Below are positions 36,311 to 49,323 of a stretch of 64,000 nucleotides of DNA, in pieces. The DNA comes from Crotophaga sulcirostris (taxonomy: Eukaryota > Chordata > Aves > Cuculiformes > Crotophagidae). The DNA is taken from assembly GCA_013397455.1 (NCBI GenBank), contig VYZB01000134.1, forward strand, positions 1,718,964 through 1,782,963, given 5' to 3'. The number at the start of each line of letters is the position of its first letter. Position 1 is the stretch's first letter. The translations under genes were made by a program, and so were the position numbers. Under the pieces are notes generated by a model. That model had not been told where the DNA came from and did no database searches. It worked only from the letters and a program-made list of their open reading frames with translations.

Positions 36311-36610
36311 CTTGAAAGCTTTTAATTATGATAGTGCTGGAATTTTAGCAATATGCCGGGGATAACCAAGTGATTACTCAGTTGCAATGATGATTAAAGA
36401 ACTTGAATATGTACTCTGACAGCACGTTTCTCAATGTCAGCAGCAAACATACTGTAAAATAATCTTTGAAATTTTGTAAAAATATTTTGACTGTATTGTC
36501 TTTTTCTTCTGTTTCCCCAATAGATTCTTCTTGTTGTAAACCAAAACTAATGCATTCATGCAAGTTTATGCAGTCAGAAAAAACTTAACCCCTCTTCAGC
36601 TGCAGGAACA
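36311..36610. other. Unique non-coding DNA, no gene seen
   Basis: AT-rich spacer between the pentamer array and the truncated end of a CR1. Confidence 0.6.
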
Positions 36611-37962
36611 GACATCACTGATGAGCTCACTTACACTGGTGACCATCAGGTCCAGTACTGCATCCCCTCAGATAGGGTTGTCTATTATCTGGGTTAAGAA
36701 GTTATCATCTATGCACTCTAGGAGTCTCCTGGTTTGCCTACAGCTTGCTGTGCTGCTTTGCCAGCAGATATCAGGGTTTTTGAAGTCCCCCAGTAGGACA
36801 AGAGCTCGTGAGCGTGAAGCCTCCTGTAGCTGGAGAAAGAAGGTTTCATCAGCAGGCTCCCCTTGATGAGGTGGCCTGTAGTAGACACCAGCCACTAGGT
36901 TCCTTTTGTTGACCTGGTCTTTATTCTCACCCATAAGCTTTCAACTTGTTTGTGGCTGTTCTTCAACGGCAACTCTTCACACTCAATCAGCTTCCTTATA
37001 TAGAGGGCAATACCTCCACCTCTCCTAGCCCAACTGTCCCCATAACCATCAATAGCCACACTCCAGTCATGGGATTCATCCCACTGAGTTTCTGTAACTG
37101 TGACCAGATCATATCTTTCTAGTAGCACAGTAGCTTCCAACTCCTCCTGTTGCTGCTGTGTGCATTTGTATAGAGGCATTTGAGCTGGGCAGTTGGCCGT
37201 GACACCTTCTTAGTGGAACACCCCTTATTTCCCTTAAGGTGTTCCATGCAGGTTTCCTTGTTGATTTCTACTACCTCAGGAGCCCTCAGTTCATCTTCAC
37301 AAGACTCCAACTGTGCTGCAGCATCCCCAGCAGACCCTGGGGAAACAGATGAAGGGCCCATAGTAGCACCCCATGATCCTAAATGTAATGTGCCAATTCG
37401 CAGCTTGCCATAGCCTCATAATCTCCCACTCCCCTTCCCCTTTCGTATCTAGTTTAAAGCCCTGCCAATGAGCCTTGCAAGCTCCTGGGTGAAGACCCTC
37501 CTACCTCTGTGAGAAACGTGGTTCCCATTTGACACCTGTAGGCCCGGTGCTGTGTAGGCCATTCCATTATCAGTAAACCCAAAGTTATTGCGGTGACACC
37601 AGACTCAGAGTCATCTGTTAATAGAGTGGGCCCATCTGTTCCTCCCAGTGTCACTTCTCCCAACTGGAAGGAGGGAGGAAAAAATCACCTGGGCTCCAGA
37701 TTCCTTTACTAATGATCCCAAGGCCCTGAAGTCCCTTTTGATTGCCCTTGGGCTGCATTCTGCAGCTTCATCCCGTCCCATGTGGAAGAGGAGTGATGGA
37801 TAGCAGTCAGTGGGTCTTACCAAACCGGGGAGTTTCTTAGTGATGTCCTTAACCTAGGCTCCTGGGAGGCAGCAGACTTGTCTATGAGTAGGGTCTGTTT
37901 GACCTATTCGCCCCTCTGTTCCCTTCATCAGGGAGTCTTCTACGACTATGACCCGCAATATA
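36611..37962 (-). mobile_element. CR1 LINE 5' portion: ORF1 esterase-type domain plus ORF2 endonuclease
   Basis: Read on the minus strand from 37962, ORF1 begins in an SGNH-esterase-type domain: VIVVEDSLMKGTEG (block I serine present, GDS changed to EDS), CCLPGA, LLFHMGRDEA, IKRDFRALGSLVKESGAQV, then GLQVSNGNHVSHRGRRVF (the final DxxH-type motif reads NxxH) and ALN before a stop near 37450. ORF2 follows with LKCLYTNAHS, the endonuclease blocks VTVTETQWDESHDW, RRGGGIALYIRK, VESLWVRI, VYYRPPHQGEPADE and LVLLGDFKNPDICW, then RRLLECIDDNFL. The usual Asn after GDF is Lys. Homology stops at about 36611, before the endonuclease SDH motif and the whole reverse transcriptase. Scattered stops and frameshifts make it dead. 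Most CR1 copies keep the 3' end; this one keeps only the 5' half. Confidence 0.92.
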
Positions 37963-40900
37963 TAAGGAAGCAAAATTTTATGCTCACCTTCGGATTCAAT
38001 TGCTAACAGCTAATTAATTAGTTTTACCTATTTACTAGTGATTATGTGTTTCTGGAACTAGCAGAATGCATCATTTACATATACAAGTACATATAGTCCA
38101 TACTTCATTTACCATACTAAAAAACCAATAGTCTACAGAAGGCTAGTCACTACAAGTAGATCTGAGAAACACTTAGGTTACCTGCAAGTTTTAATCAATT
38201 TAGTTATCATAAATCATTAATGTGAACAACTACAGTCATTTTAATAATCACCTCTGTCATCAAAACCAGAGGTGCCTCAGTATTTTTCTTGAGCTCTTGG
38301 CAAGCCAAGGGAAGTGGACAGCATTAAATGGATGATGTTGTGGTTTTTCTTACAAAGAATAGAGCTAGATCTCAGGGAGGGGGTAATGTAAAGGAAAGGC
38401 TGTAGAATCAACAGTGGCTGCATATTCAAAGGGAATAATGTGAATAAATAAATAAATAAATACATACATAAATAGTGAATAACCATTGATCAGAGTGTCC
38501 AGAAGAGGAGTAAAAATGTCTTACAAGATGACAGAAATGACCAGCTGGTCATGCACAAAAAAGTCTTTTCACAGCTACCTATATTTTCATATAATAATTG
38601 TGATTTGTATCTACTGCAAAAATTTAAAAAAAGCAAATAAACTATTATTATCTTCCATGTATTGCAGAAGTATTTTTCTTCCTTCCCATTAGTGGCAGTG
38701 CTTCAAGGCCAGCTCCTTGTTGCAGTCATTAAGTACATATTGATAAGCATGTGACACAGTCACAAACTGAGACACAGTCCATGCTGTGGAATGCCTCAAG
38801 AGCACAACTCATGTTCAACTCCTGTATTCTTATCAAAACACCTTTAAAACAAAAAAAAAAAGTCTCATGTTTTATTACAGATTAATGGTATAAAATAAAA
38901 CTTTGTAGATTCGGAGAAGTGTAGCATTAACTCATGGTGAGCCAGAGATGCATTCCCAATAGGAAACATCTGGGTAACAGTTGGTGGTAGGAAATGACCA
39001 GTAGAATAATTTTTTTTAGAATTTCTTTAAACAGTGGAAGAATTCAGGTGTACAAAGAACCTTAAAAAAAAAGAAAAGAGAAGGAGTATACAGCAGGAAA
39101 TTTGTTCATTCCATGCCCTCATTATTATTTTTTAAGTTATTACAGATTTACTGCTGCTAAGAAAGTCTTTTATTCCAATTAGAGATGAGCTAGTGGGGTG
39201 TATCAGTAGCAGCTGTTGCAGAGTCAGTCTTATGTTCTCAGTTATTAGCCCAGGTGGTGAACTGGAGGAAAAAATAGAACAAAAGATTCCCAAAAGTATT
39301 CTCCTTGCTTTTCTTTTTTTCCAAGTTTCTGAAGACTATTTTTGCGGGGAAAAAATGTTTTACTGGCGTTCAACATTAAGCTCTTCTCACCACACTGGAC
39401 CTAGGTCTCAAGATGAACTAAACATTAAGTCTTTCTAGAGCATTAAGTCGCCAGCTCAGAATCAATTTCACTTCACTTGCAGGGAATCCATTTTATTGAT
39501 AGGCTCCTGAAGGCTAATAGTCCCAGACAGAGCTTGGGATTTCTCCAACACATAATGCAGACTAGAAGTTCACAGATCTGGAATGATCTCATTATCATAG
39601 GCAATTCATTCCCAGTCGCTAAGCTTCAGAAACAACATAGATAGCAGGTGGTAGGTAGCGAAAGCTATCCTGTCTTTTCTCTTCTATATTCTCCTATTTA
39701 TTTTTCCTCATTTCCCACCCCCTGAAAATTTGGAGATTTGAACAATGATATAGACTTTTACACTGAAAAAAATAAGAAAAAAATACTTTTGCACTTTTTA
39801 AAAAAAATCATTATATTAGATTAGAACTGTCTTAACTATTACAAAAGAAGTTCCATGGACCTGGCTTCTCAGTATCAAACTGACTAACAGCTCTGTAAGC
39901 TTTCACCTCTGAAGGGCATAGATAATGAGGCAGCCTCCAAAATATCTCATGCTAGTTCATTAAACAAGGGTACTGAGTTGAGCCCAACAGCAGATGGAAA
40001 ATATAAATCTTACAAATATTCTGTAATAATGGATACACTTTCTCATCATGCAAGAAACAGAACTAATTTGGTCTACCATTGTACAGCATTCCTCAAGTTA
40101 AGAAAGGCAGAACTCATTTTCAATTAAAAGCCATAGGAAAAGGCACAATCTGTAAAACCCGACCTATTTGTTTGGGCTATTCTTCTAAGGATCATCAGTA
40201 AACTGATCATAACCAATCCTTTCCAGGAGAAGGTTTCAGTCCTAATAAAATAACATTTTTCAACTAGTTATAAAACTGTCCTGAAAAATTCCTAAGCGGC
40301 TTCAATTCTGAATCAGGTAATAATTCTGAATAGGTTTCAAAATAATCCACTGCCATGAGACACTTAGTCTGACACAAACCAAACACTAAGCAGGTAGGGC
40401 TTTTGTAAATTTTGGAATGGGAAGGTAAGACTTCAAGTAAGTTGCTCAGTTACAGGCAAAATTAGTTAGCACAGTCTCTCTGACATTTTACAAGCAAAGA
40501 CAATGCCAGCCAGGTTTCAGGTTTCAATAGAATGAGCAGATGTGTATATAAAGTTAATTAAACAGTGCTAGGCATTGTTCCTGGGAACTGGAATTTGAAT
40601 GCCTATTCCTTTTTATTTCTTTAGTATGGTGCCTGGATCTGTGAAAACTAGCACTTCGATGAAAATGGTGGGTTTGCAAACTAGCACTGGCTACAGATTT
40701 TTCCTAGAGGTAGTTCAGGTATGACTACCCTCGTTTGACAGGTAGAAAAACTCAACAGCCTGGACACAGGCCAATCCATGTCAGTTGATATAATGTTAAA
40801 CATTAGGGAAAAGCATATTTATTTTGCTATCACAGTGTATATGGGTTGCACCTTTAGTCAATATTCAGATAGTATTACTCATACATACATATACTGAAGG

Positions 40901-41061
40901 CTTCTGATAAGCCTAGTATTAAGTATGAACATTTACACCACCCTAAGAGATGAAGTGACTCCACAATACCCAGATTATTATGCATGTGTTAATTTTTGGT
41001 GTGCGTTTTTGAAAACCATGCTGAATTTAGCTTGTCACCACCTTTCATCACCTTTTTTAAA
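37963..41061. other. Unique non-coding DNA, no gene seen
   Basis: AT-rich with short chance frames; contains a small AAAT microsatellite listed separately. Confidence 0.58.
38443..38474. repeat. (AAAT)n microsatellite with ACAT variants
   Basis: AATA/AAAT tetramers followed by two TACA variants, about 32 bases in all. Confidence 0.9.
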
Positions 41062-41311
41062 GATTTTAAGCTAAAAGAGGGGAGATTTAGGTTAGATATT
41101 AGGAAGAAATTTTTTTGAGGGTGGTGAGGCACTGGAACAGGTTTCCCAGAGAAATCGTGGGTGCCCCATCCATGGCAGTGTTCAAGGCCAGGATGGACGA
41201 GGCTTTGAGCAATAGGGTCTAGTGGGAGGTGTCCCTATCCATGGCAGGGGGGTTGGAAATGGATGATCTTTAAGTTCCCTTCCAATCCAAACCATTCTAT
41301 GATTTCATAAA
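41062..41311 (+). mobile_element. CR1 3' fragment
   Basis: Plus-strand CR1 3' end, 250 bases: gggagatttaggttagatat, gaggcactggaacaggtttc, ttcaaggccaggatggacga, tctagtgggaggtgtccct, ggggttggaaatggatgatc, ttcccttccaatccaaacc, ending in ATTCTATG and a degraded second octamer. It is moderately diverged. Confidence 0.94.
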
Positions 41312-42584
41312 TTTTATCAACATCCGTCTTTCAGTACTAAGTGAATACTGTCTTATAAAAATCCCACTAGAATATTAAACACACTAAAAACTTAAAGATT
41401 TAAATTAGATCATCTTCAGTACGTGAAAAAAACCTTCAGAAAAAGCTCAGTAAAAATAGTAGCAGTTACACTTCACTAAAACAAATTTTATGAGAAAAAC
41501 TTTTGTTGACCCTCTCACAGTCATGCAAACTAGGGGAATGGTGAATTTTATTTGCAAGACTGCTACAAACATTAAATCTAATAAATATTTCTTCTCTAAA
41601 ATGCACTGGTTTTGCTCCACTTCATATGGAAGTGAATGCATAATCAGGTCTGTGGTCTACTTCCTCTCTGAAGACACATTCTTCAGGTGGCCTTCATTCC
41701 CACTGGCATCCAAGCCAGGCTCCAGCCAAGTTTACTACACTGTCAGAAATGGAAGCATAAAACTAGGCCTACATAAGGTCTTCTGGGATAAAATTTTGCT
41801 TTTACAACGTTTTTTCAAATAACTTTCAGGACTGGAATGAAATTGTAAGAACATTCTGGAATCAATGGGAAGAAAAAATCACTCCTCACAACTGGTTAAT
41901 ACACAGTTTCTCTACTACCTGCACATTCATCCTTTTAGGAGTACTCCTGCATTACCTGGCATACCTCTTCCCTTCTCCAGCTTTACTAACACCACACTTT
42001 TAAAAGGTCAACATGTCATCTAAAATGCAACATGATACACAGGCACTAGACTGCAAAGTGTCTCTTTGCAAAGCATATGCTCCTTTGTTTATAGAAATTA
42101 AATGCAAGGACTGGGATTTTTTAAAATACAAAACATTTCTCCAGCCAATCTAATAATAGGATATTAATAATTTGCTCAGCAGCATGCAAAAGGATAGTAC
42201 TTTCAAATCAATGAATAATAAAATATGGAATTATGGTAATAAAAACCGAAATAGCGAGCACATATTTGATGGGACTAGGAATAGTGCAAAAGCATTCCTT
42301 TTTCTTGCATAGTAGGCTATACCAAATGTGTAGGACATGTGAGTGTTCCCAAGTGCTGCAGGTCTACAAGTCAAGCTTTGCTACCTCAAACCACAGTGGC
42401 GCAAGAATCAGACACTCATCACCTATCAGATTCTCCCTCTCCTATTCCATATGAGTGTTCTTCCTGGTAGATTTACCAACAGGTTTTGGTTTCTTTTCAG
42501 CAGATTTCAAGTATTTAGCAGAATTCCTCAGCTGGTAAGGACAGATGTTTTCATAGGGATCCAGCACAATTAGATCCTAAACGT

Positions 42585-42607
42585 ATTATTTTATTATTAT
42601 TATTATT
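42585..42607. repeat. (TTA)n microsatellite
   Basis: About seven TTA units with one TTTT interruption. Confidence 0.85.
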
Positions 42608-45600
42608 GATGTTAGAAAGGAAAAACTATGGGAAAAGATGCAGCCCAACAAAAAACATCAGGAGAATAAATCTATAGGAAACAAAAATGTAGACCTGCTA
42701 AAAACACAGTATGTCAGGCAAATCAAGTGCAATTGGTTCGTAACACAAAGCTTGGCATCAACAAATAAGCAAGTCACCAGTATGAGTTATATAATGGGAA
42801 GAGAAAGTAGTATCCACCAATATTAAATTAAGTAGCATTCTCCACTTCTAGAGGAAACTTCTCTCATGACTTAGTACAAGGATCAGTAATAAAATACGAT
42901 AGTTACGTTTCCCGACCTTCAAGGAAGTAATACAATTTACAGCAATGTTCTTTCTTGTTGCTCTGCAAAACATCAGAATTTTCCCATGGGGTGGGGGGGA
43001 AGAGAGAAATTTAATTATGCAAGAGGTTAATATTTTGGTCCTTGTCAGTACAATATTGTAAAAATCACATTTCCAGGGAATGCCATAGTCATTCTGAATA
43101 TTTCAAATTTTAAGACTCTGTAAACAATTTTTGGTTTAGATATAATCTTATAAATGAGTTCATCCAGCATATCTGAGAAACAGTGCATAAAAATTTAGAA
43201 AACAGCAAAAAAGCAAAAGAAAAGCCTGGTTTTTAAAATTTGGACATGCCAAGGAATTCTCGATCCAAACATTAAACGTTGAGCCTAATTCTACCAAAGC
43301 TACAAATGAAGTATTTCTGAAAACTAATACATATTAATGGACCTGACCAGCCTACTACTAGTGCACCTTGACAGGAGGCACAAAGAAGCAGCCTGGGAAT
43401 TGAAGAACTGATAGCCATAACATCAAAGAGAGACATGTTTGAACAGATCAGAAGCAGGAGCAGATAGCAGCAGAGGACCAGATGACAACAGAAGTACTTT
43501 CACAAATACATATGCCTTTTGCTGTTAGGCACATCGTTACATGGGTATTTTTTGGCCATGCATACATTACTTCAAAGGGGGCCTCATGGCAAAATAAGAC
43601 CTCTGAGTGCTATAGTCTCGAAAAAATTAGCTGAACACATAACCGCACTTTCCAGGTAAGACACATCTTGTATACATCTTGTATATCTCTTGTCCCTATA
43701 TATACTGCACAATCTGCAACAAATGGTTCAGATAAAATGAGGTAAAAACCATTCAAAGCATGTATACTATCAAACCTAAAACAACCAAATTAGATGCCAG
43801 ATGTCAATGCAGGGCTCATGCTAGTTATAAACAAAGTTTGGAGGTGACAAGTTCAGAAGGGGCAGTAAAATTGCCACAGTTGACTACTTCACATGTATCA
43901 GAGTCCTGAAAAAATATTTACTACTGCTGCCACCATTGAGATATGATTAAGCACCCTCCACTAGGGAAAAGACAGAAAGGAAAATTATTCCTCTCAGTAG
44001 CCATAAATATGACTTTGGAGTCTTCCTTTCTCTTGAGGAATAACAAGCTTGACTCTCCAGGACACCCTATTTGATCTGCTGCCCAGCTCTGACACTTGTC
44101 TTTTATTAAATGTACCAGCAACAGGTGATTCCTAATTTGGTTTCAGTCTTCCACCATCTGAATGGTAAAACTCCATTCCAGGTATGCAACTAAAAAGTTT
44201 TGAGCCAGACATTTCAAAACCCAAACTGCACTGGGACAATATAAACCTGGAAAAACTCTTCAGCATAGAGTCAAACATGCTTATTAAAATCTCATTTTTG
44301 GAGCCATCTTACTGAACACCATTGTAATATTTAAGTGAAATTATTGCATGTTTCCAATAATCTCAATTATCTTCATTGACTCTTTGAGCTAGAGATGACT
44401 TGCTAAATAAGAGCATCTCTTGCTATCCTTCATGCTAGTTAATGGAACACATGCAGCTTTGTACCCAAAACAATTTGAAAAACCAACATAAACCAACTAA
44501 AAATAGTGGAGTAAAATAAAGCTTCCAAACACAAATCAATGGCATGCATAAATAAAGTAGCAGGACAAAACAAATCATGTTAGATTCAAGTCCTACTAGC
44601 AGTTCATCTCTAGAAATGGGGGATTTTTTAAACAGATGAGATGACACATACTTATTTTCAAGTTTTTTTAAAATGCATTTTGATACACACCAGAAGCTAC
44701 AGAAGTGCCAAAAACTCATACTTAATTTTAAGCATATTAATTATAACAATTTTATACACACTATGGTATATATATTTAAACAAATATAAAATACATTCTA
44801 AAATGTAGTCTGATAACACAGAGTTAAAAAGTAAATAAGAATTATTTAATTGTTTATTAATAAAACAAAAACCACTAAGCAGCCCTTAGGAATAGATGTC
44901 ATTACACACTCACATGACATTAAAACTGCAGCCTTAAAGTACAGTGGATGAAATCCTAACACCATGTAAGTCCTGGACAGATTTCTACATCTTCAGTAAG
45001 GACAAAGTTTTACCTAATATAAATAGTTTTGATTACAAATTCTTGAAAATAACCTCCATTGTTGCCATGACCAGCACATTTTCGATTTTCTGTATCAGAA
45101 AAGCAAGTTGCCCTGGATTTGACATTGCAGGAAGACATCTACAATGTTTGACTTAGAATCACATATTTGCATATATACACTTTTGAAACCAATGCCCAAT
45201 GACTTCCTGCTTACAGAGATGAGTTCCCATTATTTCAGTGGCCTGAATATTGCAGGCCTAAATGCTGTACATTCATAGAGAAGATCATTATAGAAAAGAA
45301 ATTACTTTGTAGCTCTTCAGGAAATATTTCCCTCACAGTCATCTGCATGCACCCAAACACAGAGAAAATAATACTTACACATTTTTTCTGCTAGAGTTTT
45401 ACTCATAGTAAGCTACCAGTTCGTTTACCATTGCATCTTAAACTGCCAAGGAAAAGTAATTCACTTTAAGAAATGTTGAAAGCTGCAAAATTTAACATGG
45501 AACTTCATCTCAATTCCAATGTGGTAACTCCCTAGTTATGTCCATACTCTCACAGTTCTGGTATCGCATGGCATTATACATTATTTTATCTTCCTCCATC

Positions 45601-47645
45601 CTTATTCCTAAAGTATTATATTGCCTTTTATAGGTCATTTCAAAATTTCCTAGTTATCACCTAACATATTAATTAGAGAAGGACATTGTCAAAGACTTTT
45701 AACTCAGACTGTTTTGCTTTAAGTACAAGCCTAAATGAAATAAACAATCTGTTCGAAAAGGTAAGTTGACAAAAATCTAACAAAGATTCCAGTCAAGGAG
45801 CATCAGGTGTATGTTTATGTTAAACTGCTCCCAGTATGAAATAAGAATTTATTCAAATTGTTCCAAAGTTAATGATACAAATAATTTGCATTAAAATCAT
45901 TTTTGCAAACTTCCTTTTATGGCAGGTGACAAAAGGGGAGGCAGAGATTAATTTGATACACACAGCATGAGGTGTATTTTGCAACTGCAGAACCTCAGCA
46001 TGTTCTTTTTTAGATTTTTCTTATTCATGCATTCAGATTCTTCAGATGGAAGACTGGTCACAGACAGATATACGTCAGCATGTTAGACAATAAACAAAAC
46101 CCTTCCTAAACATTCCTTTTACAATTCATTTAAATCCTTCAGCCAAGAAGTAAATCATCACCTTGTTGGCTTCATACACTGCAGAAGCTGGCAAAGTAAA
46201 TTTTGAGAAGACAACTGAACCTCGAGAAAAAATGTTGTTTTCAACTGCTGTTTACAGGAAAGATATTAGACACCGTGTTGTAATGTCAATGTGACTGAAA
46301 AGTGACTCACATATTCATTTAAAAAACATTTGGAAACTAACTAATTCCTACACAACTTTACTGCAAAACTTCATTTCTCAACACTAATATTAGGTTTTTT
46401 TTCAGTTAACATTCTGCTACCATTTCCCTTCCATTAGAAAAAAAAATAAGCTGCACAACAGGAATGCACCTCACAGAGTAAAAAATCAGTTTGTGGATGG
46501 ATTTCAAACAGCAGTAATACCTCACAAAAAGGTTGAAAGCAGCAGCACCCTAGATACTAAAATTTCACCACATCTTTTCTTCTGTCATTTAAAGCAAGAA
46601 GAATCTTTGGTGCGCCTGCTACTTTTTTTTCCTTCTCACCTCTCCCTCTACATTAGGAACATTAGAGTTTCAGTCGTGAAAGAAACAGATAAAAAGTTCT
46701 AACTGTTACAGTTTGGGATTTAAGAAATACCTCTCAGATTTCTTTGTGGAAGTAGAAATGCTGACTAAGATTTCCACAAAAGGTTTGCATATGTCAGTAT
46801 TGAGAAGTAAAAATTAAACTGATATCCTCCCCAGAATTTGGATTGCAAGGTTCTTCAGTTACTGCTGGCTATTTTTCTCAAATCCTGCCTGACACTTTCG
46901 TATTTTAACAAATCCTGTACCTACAAAAGCGGAAGCTTCTATATTCATTGTTACTCTAGCCTTCCATCTCAAGTATAGACCAGGAATTCAAACAAAAAAA
47001 AGCATGTTGAATTTGTACACCTATGAAATGGGCATTCAGTTCCTTATCTTGATGTTCACAGAATTCCTATTCCTATTTTTCACTGTTACATGAATTTAAC
47101 AACCACAGGTTTAAAAGCAGCTAAAAATGTCACCATAGCTGTAGTTTCATGGCATAATTGGTATGCCTGCAATTTTTTATATACAGCCTTTCAAGATGGA
47201 ATTTTTGACACTGTCAGTTGATTTGAACAGCGCCACAAGTGATATAATTCACATCTTTAAAGTCTCATTTTGATGTTCATCTCCAGTTTTCCCCTGATAA
47301 CTGATGAGATGATTCTTGGCACTTCCATTTCAACCTTCTCATTCTAGGCTGTCAAACAGAAAACTCTATCTCATGCACCTTTTGCTAAAAAACAAAGAAC
47401 ATATGCAGCTCCTTCTTTCTGGGAAGGACCAGTGATTTGATGTGTTAGAATCAATAATGTTCTACGTAAAAAAAATGTTTTTATGTTTACTGAAAGAGAA
47501 AACCAATACAGTATTAAAAATAAAAGTTTCAGGAGCAAAAAACATCATGTGTTACAACTGAGATTAGTTCACAGAGCTATGGGGAACACGTTGATGAAGT
47601 GAATGCCAGCCACCATTATATTTCAAGGGGGTGGGAAGGGTGGGG

Positions 47646-47668
47646 GTGTATATGTGTGTGTGTATATG
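47646..47668. repeat. (TG)n microsatellite
   Basis: Short TG run with TATA interruptions, following a G-rich stretch. A CA run at 47779-47802 forms an imperfect inverted partner about 110 bases away. Confidence 0.85.
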
Positions 47669-47778
47669 GACACGCATGCATGCAAGATTAATTTCTGAAC
47701 AGGAAATGGCAGGGAGAGAAAACAGCTTTTGTTCCCTGAAGCTGGCTCCTGCTGCTGCAATCAGCACAGGCTTTCATA

Positions 47779-47802
47779 ACACACACAAGTATATACACAC
47801 AC
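47779..47802. repeat. (AC)n microsatellite with TATA interruption
   Basis: ACACACACAAG then TATACACACAC; inverted partner of the TG run near 47646. Confidence 0.85.
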
Positions 47803-48898
47803 TGTTGGGAGAAAAGCTTTTAGCATTCTGGTCCCTTCTTTTGATTTTCAACCAAAACCAAGAGAGAAACAAGGAGGGGAACAGACAGAGAAAGAAAGGA
47901 AAGATTTGAGGCCCAGATTAACATTTTATTTGCAATTTATACCCAACCATGCTTATTTTTACAATTCCAAAATAATGGTGGCATATTGCCAATTAGAAAC
48001 AAAACTGCTGCTTCTGACATATTTTATGGCTCAGTCTTTGGGTATTACACCACTAGTGAAGCAAAGATCATCCTGAATGCTTAAGCAGCAGTTATTTGCA
48101 GATTTCATAGTTTAAGGGAAATCCTTACTTACCATAAAGTTGGCATAAATTTTGTTACAACTTTTCCCCTCTACAAGGGATGTCAAAAGTGGCTAGAAAG
48201 ATCATGTCCCTCAGTACCACAGTATTTTCCAGCTATCAACAGCAGATCCACAGGGGCTGGTGCATTTAGACACAATCGGGAATGGACCAGCACTTCCTCA
48301 GATGAACCACAAGGTACATGGGGAACTGGAGGGCCTGAGAGTTGAGAAAAGAAGAATACACGTCACATAAAGTCACCTTTCACCAGGTGCTCAGAATACA
48401 AAAACGAGGGCTGACTATCTGGGTCAGTATTCATTAAGTAGAAGCTCAACCTTCTCTATTTGTTTGCTTGAATTTCTTGACAATACAGAATAGCTCAACT
48501 ATTATACACCTGCAGTATTTCCTAATCTTAAATGACTCTGTTGTTATTTGTATGGTTTACATTATTTCATACTTAAAGCAATTGTCAGAGAATTTGTGAT
48601 ACTCATTGAGACATTTAGATATGTACTCTTTTGAGGGCTATATTTAGGGTTTTTCTATACAGCGCAGACTTCAACCAGCAGCATCACTTTCCATCACACC
48701 AAAGCAAAGTATTTAACTCTGTTATTAATTTCATTGTGGACAAACGAAAAATGAGATTTTCTCACTATTTTCTGTTGCATACTTCCAGGCACAAACTGTT
48801 AAAAGAGTAAAAGCCTCTAAAGCAAAGAACCAAGAATGGAGGTCTGTAGTGCTAATGCAAACTTCATCTTAGCATTTGTATGAAAATAATCTATTACA

Positions 48899-48970
48899 TT
48901 CCTATTCTCATATGAAGTTTCCTGTTCTCCTGTGGAGTTTCCTATTCTCATATGAGTCCTCGTGTGGAGT
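48899..48970. repeat. Two-unit minisatellite upstream of a CR1
   Basis: A unit of about 39 bases (TTCCTATTCTCATATGA ... CCTGTGGAG) at 48899-48937 is repeated as a shorter variant at 48938-48970 (TTTCCTATTCTCATATGA ... GTGTGGAG). It ends about 25 bases before the CR1 sequence starts. Confidence 0.75.
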
Positions 48971-48994
48971 ACCTATCCTATTCCATGCTATTCC

Positions 48995-49323
48995 AACCTA
49001 AAAGGAGGTTGTAGTGAGGCAGGGGTTGGTCTCTTCTCTCAGGTTACCAGTGACAGAAGTAGAGGACATGGACTGAAGCTTCGTCAGGGAAAGTTTAGGC
49101 TTGATATTAAGAAAAATTTCTTCACTGAAAGGGTGATTGGCCATTGGAATGCACTGCCCAGGGAGGTGGTGGAGTCGCCAACCCTGGAGGTGTTTAAGGA
49201 GAGATTGGATGAGGCACTCAGTGCCATGGTTTAGATGATGAGTTGGTGCTAGCGTTGGGTTATAGGTTGCACTGGATGATCTCAGAGGTCCTTTCCAACC
49301 TTGTAATACTGTGATACTGTGAT
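48995..49323 (+). mobile_element. CR1 3' fragment, young, ATACTGTG-tail subfamily
   Basis: Plus-strand CR1 3' end. It starts at aaaggaggttgtagtgaggc and includes an open ORF2 C-terminus of about 80 codons: [12 protein letters not shown], then [21 protein letters not shown], then [13 protein letters not shown] and the natural stop at about 49232-49234. The 3' UTR has a gagttggtgctagcgttggg block and ends in two ATACTGTG octamers at 49306-49321. The undamaged frame indicates a relatively recent insertion. It is the same subfamily as the copy at 29956. Confidence 0.95.

Larger units (their letters stand above)
41312..48898. other. Long unique non-coding stretch, no gene seen
   Basis: About 7.6 kb of AT-rich DNA without recognised CR1 or LTR. 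Small simple repeats are present: (TTA)n at about 42585-42607, a TG run at about 47646-47668 and a CA run at about 47779-47802. The longest frame (41490-41822, 110 codons) has no recognisable domain. A segment at about 43340-43520 is less AT-rich and purine-rich but matches nothing I know. Confidence 0.55.

Noticed and set aside
37180..37413. Plus-strand 77-codon frame
   Set aside because: Antisense of the CR1 segment between ORF1 and ORF2.
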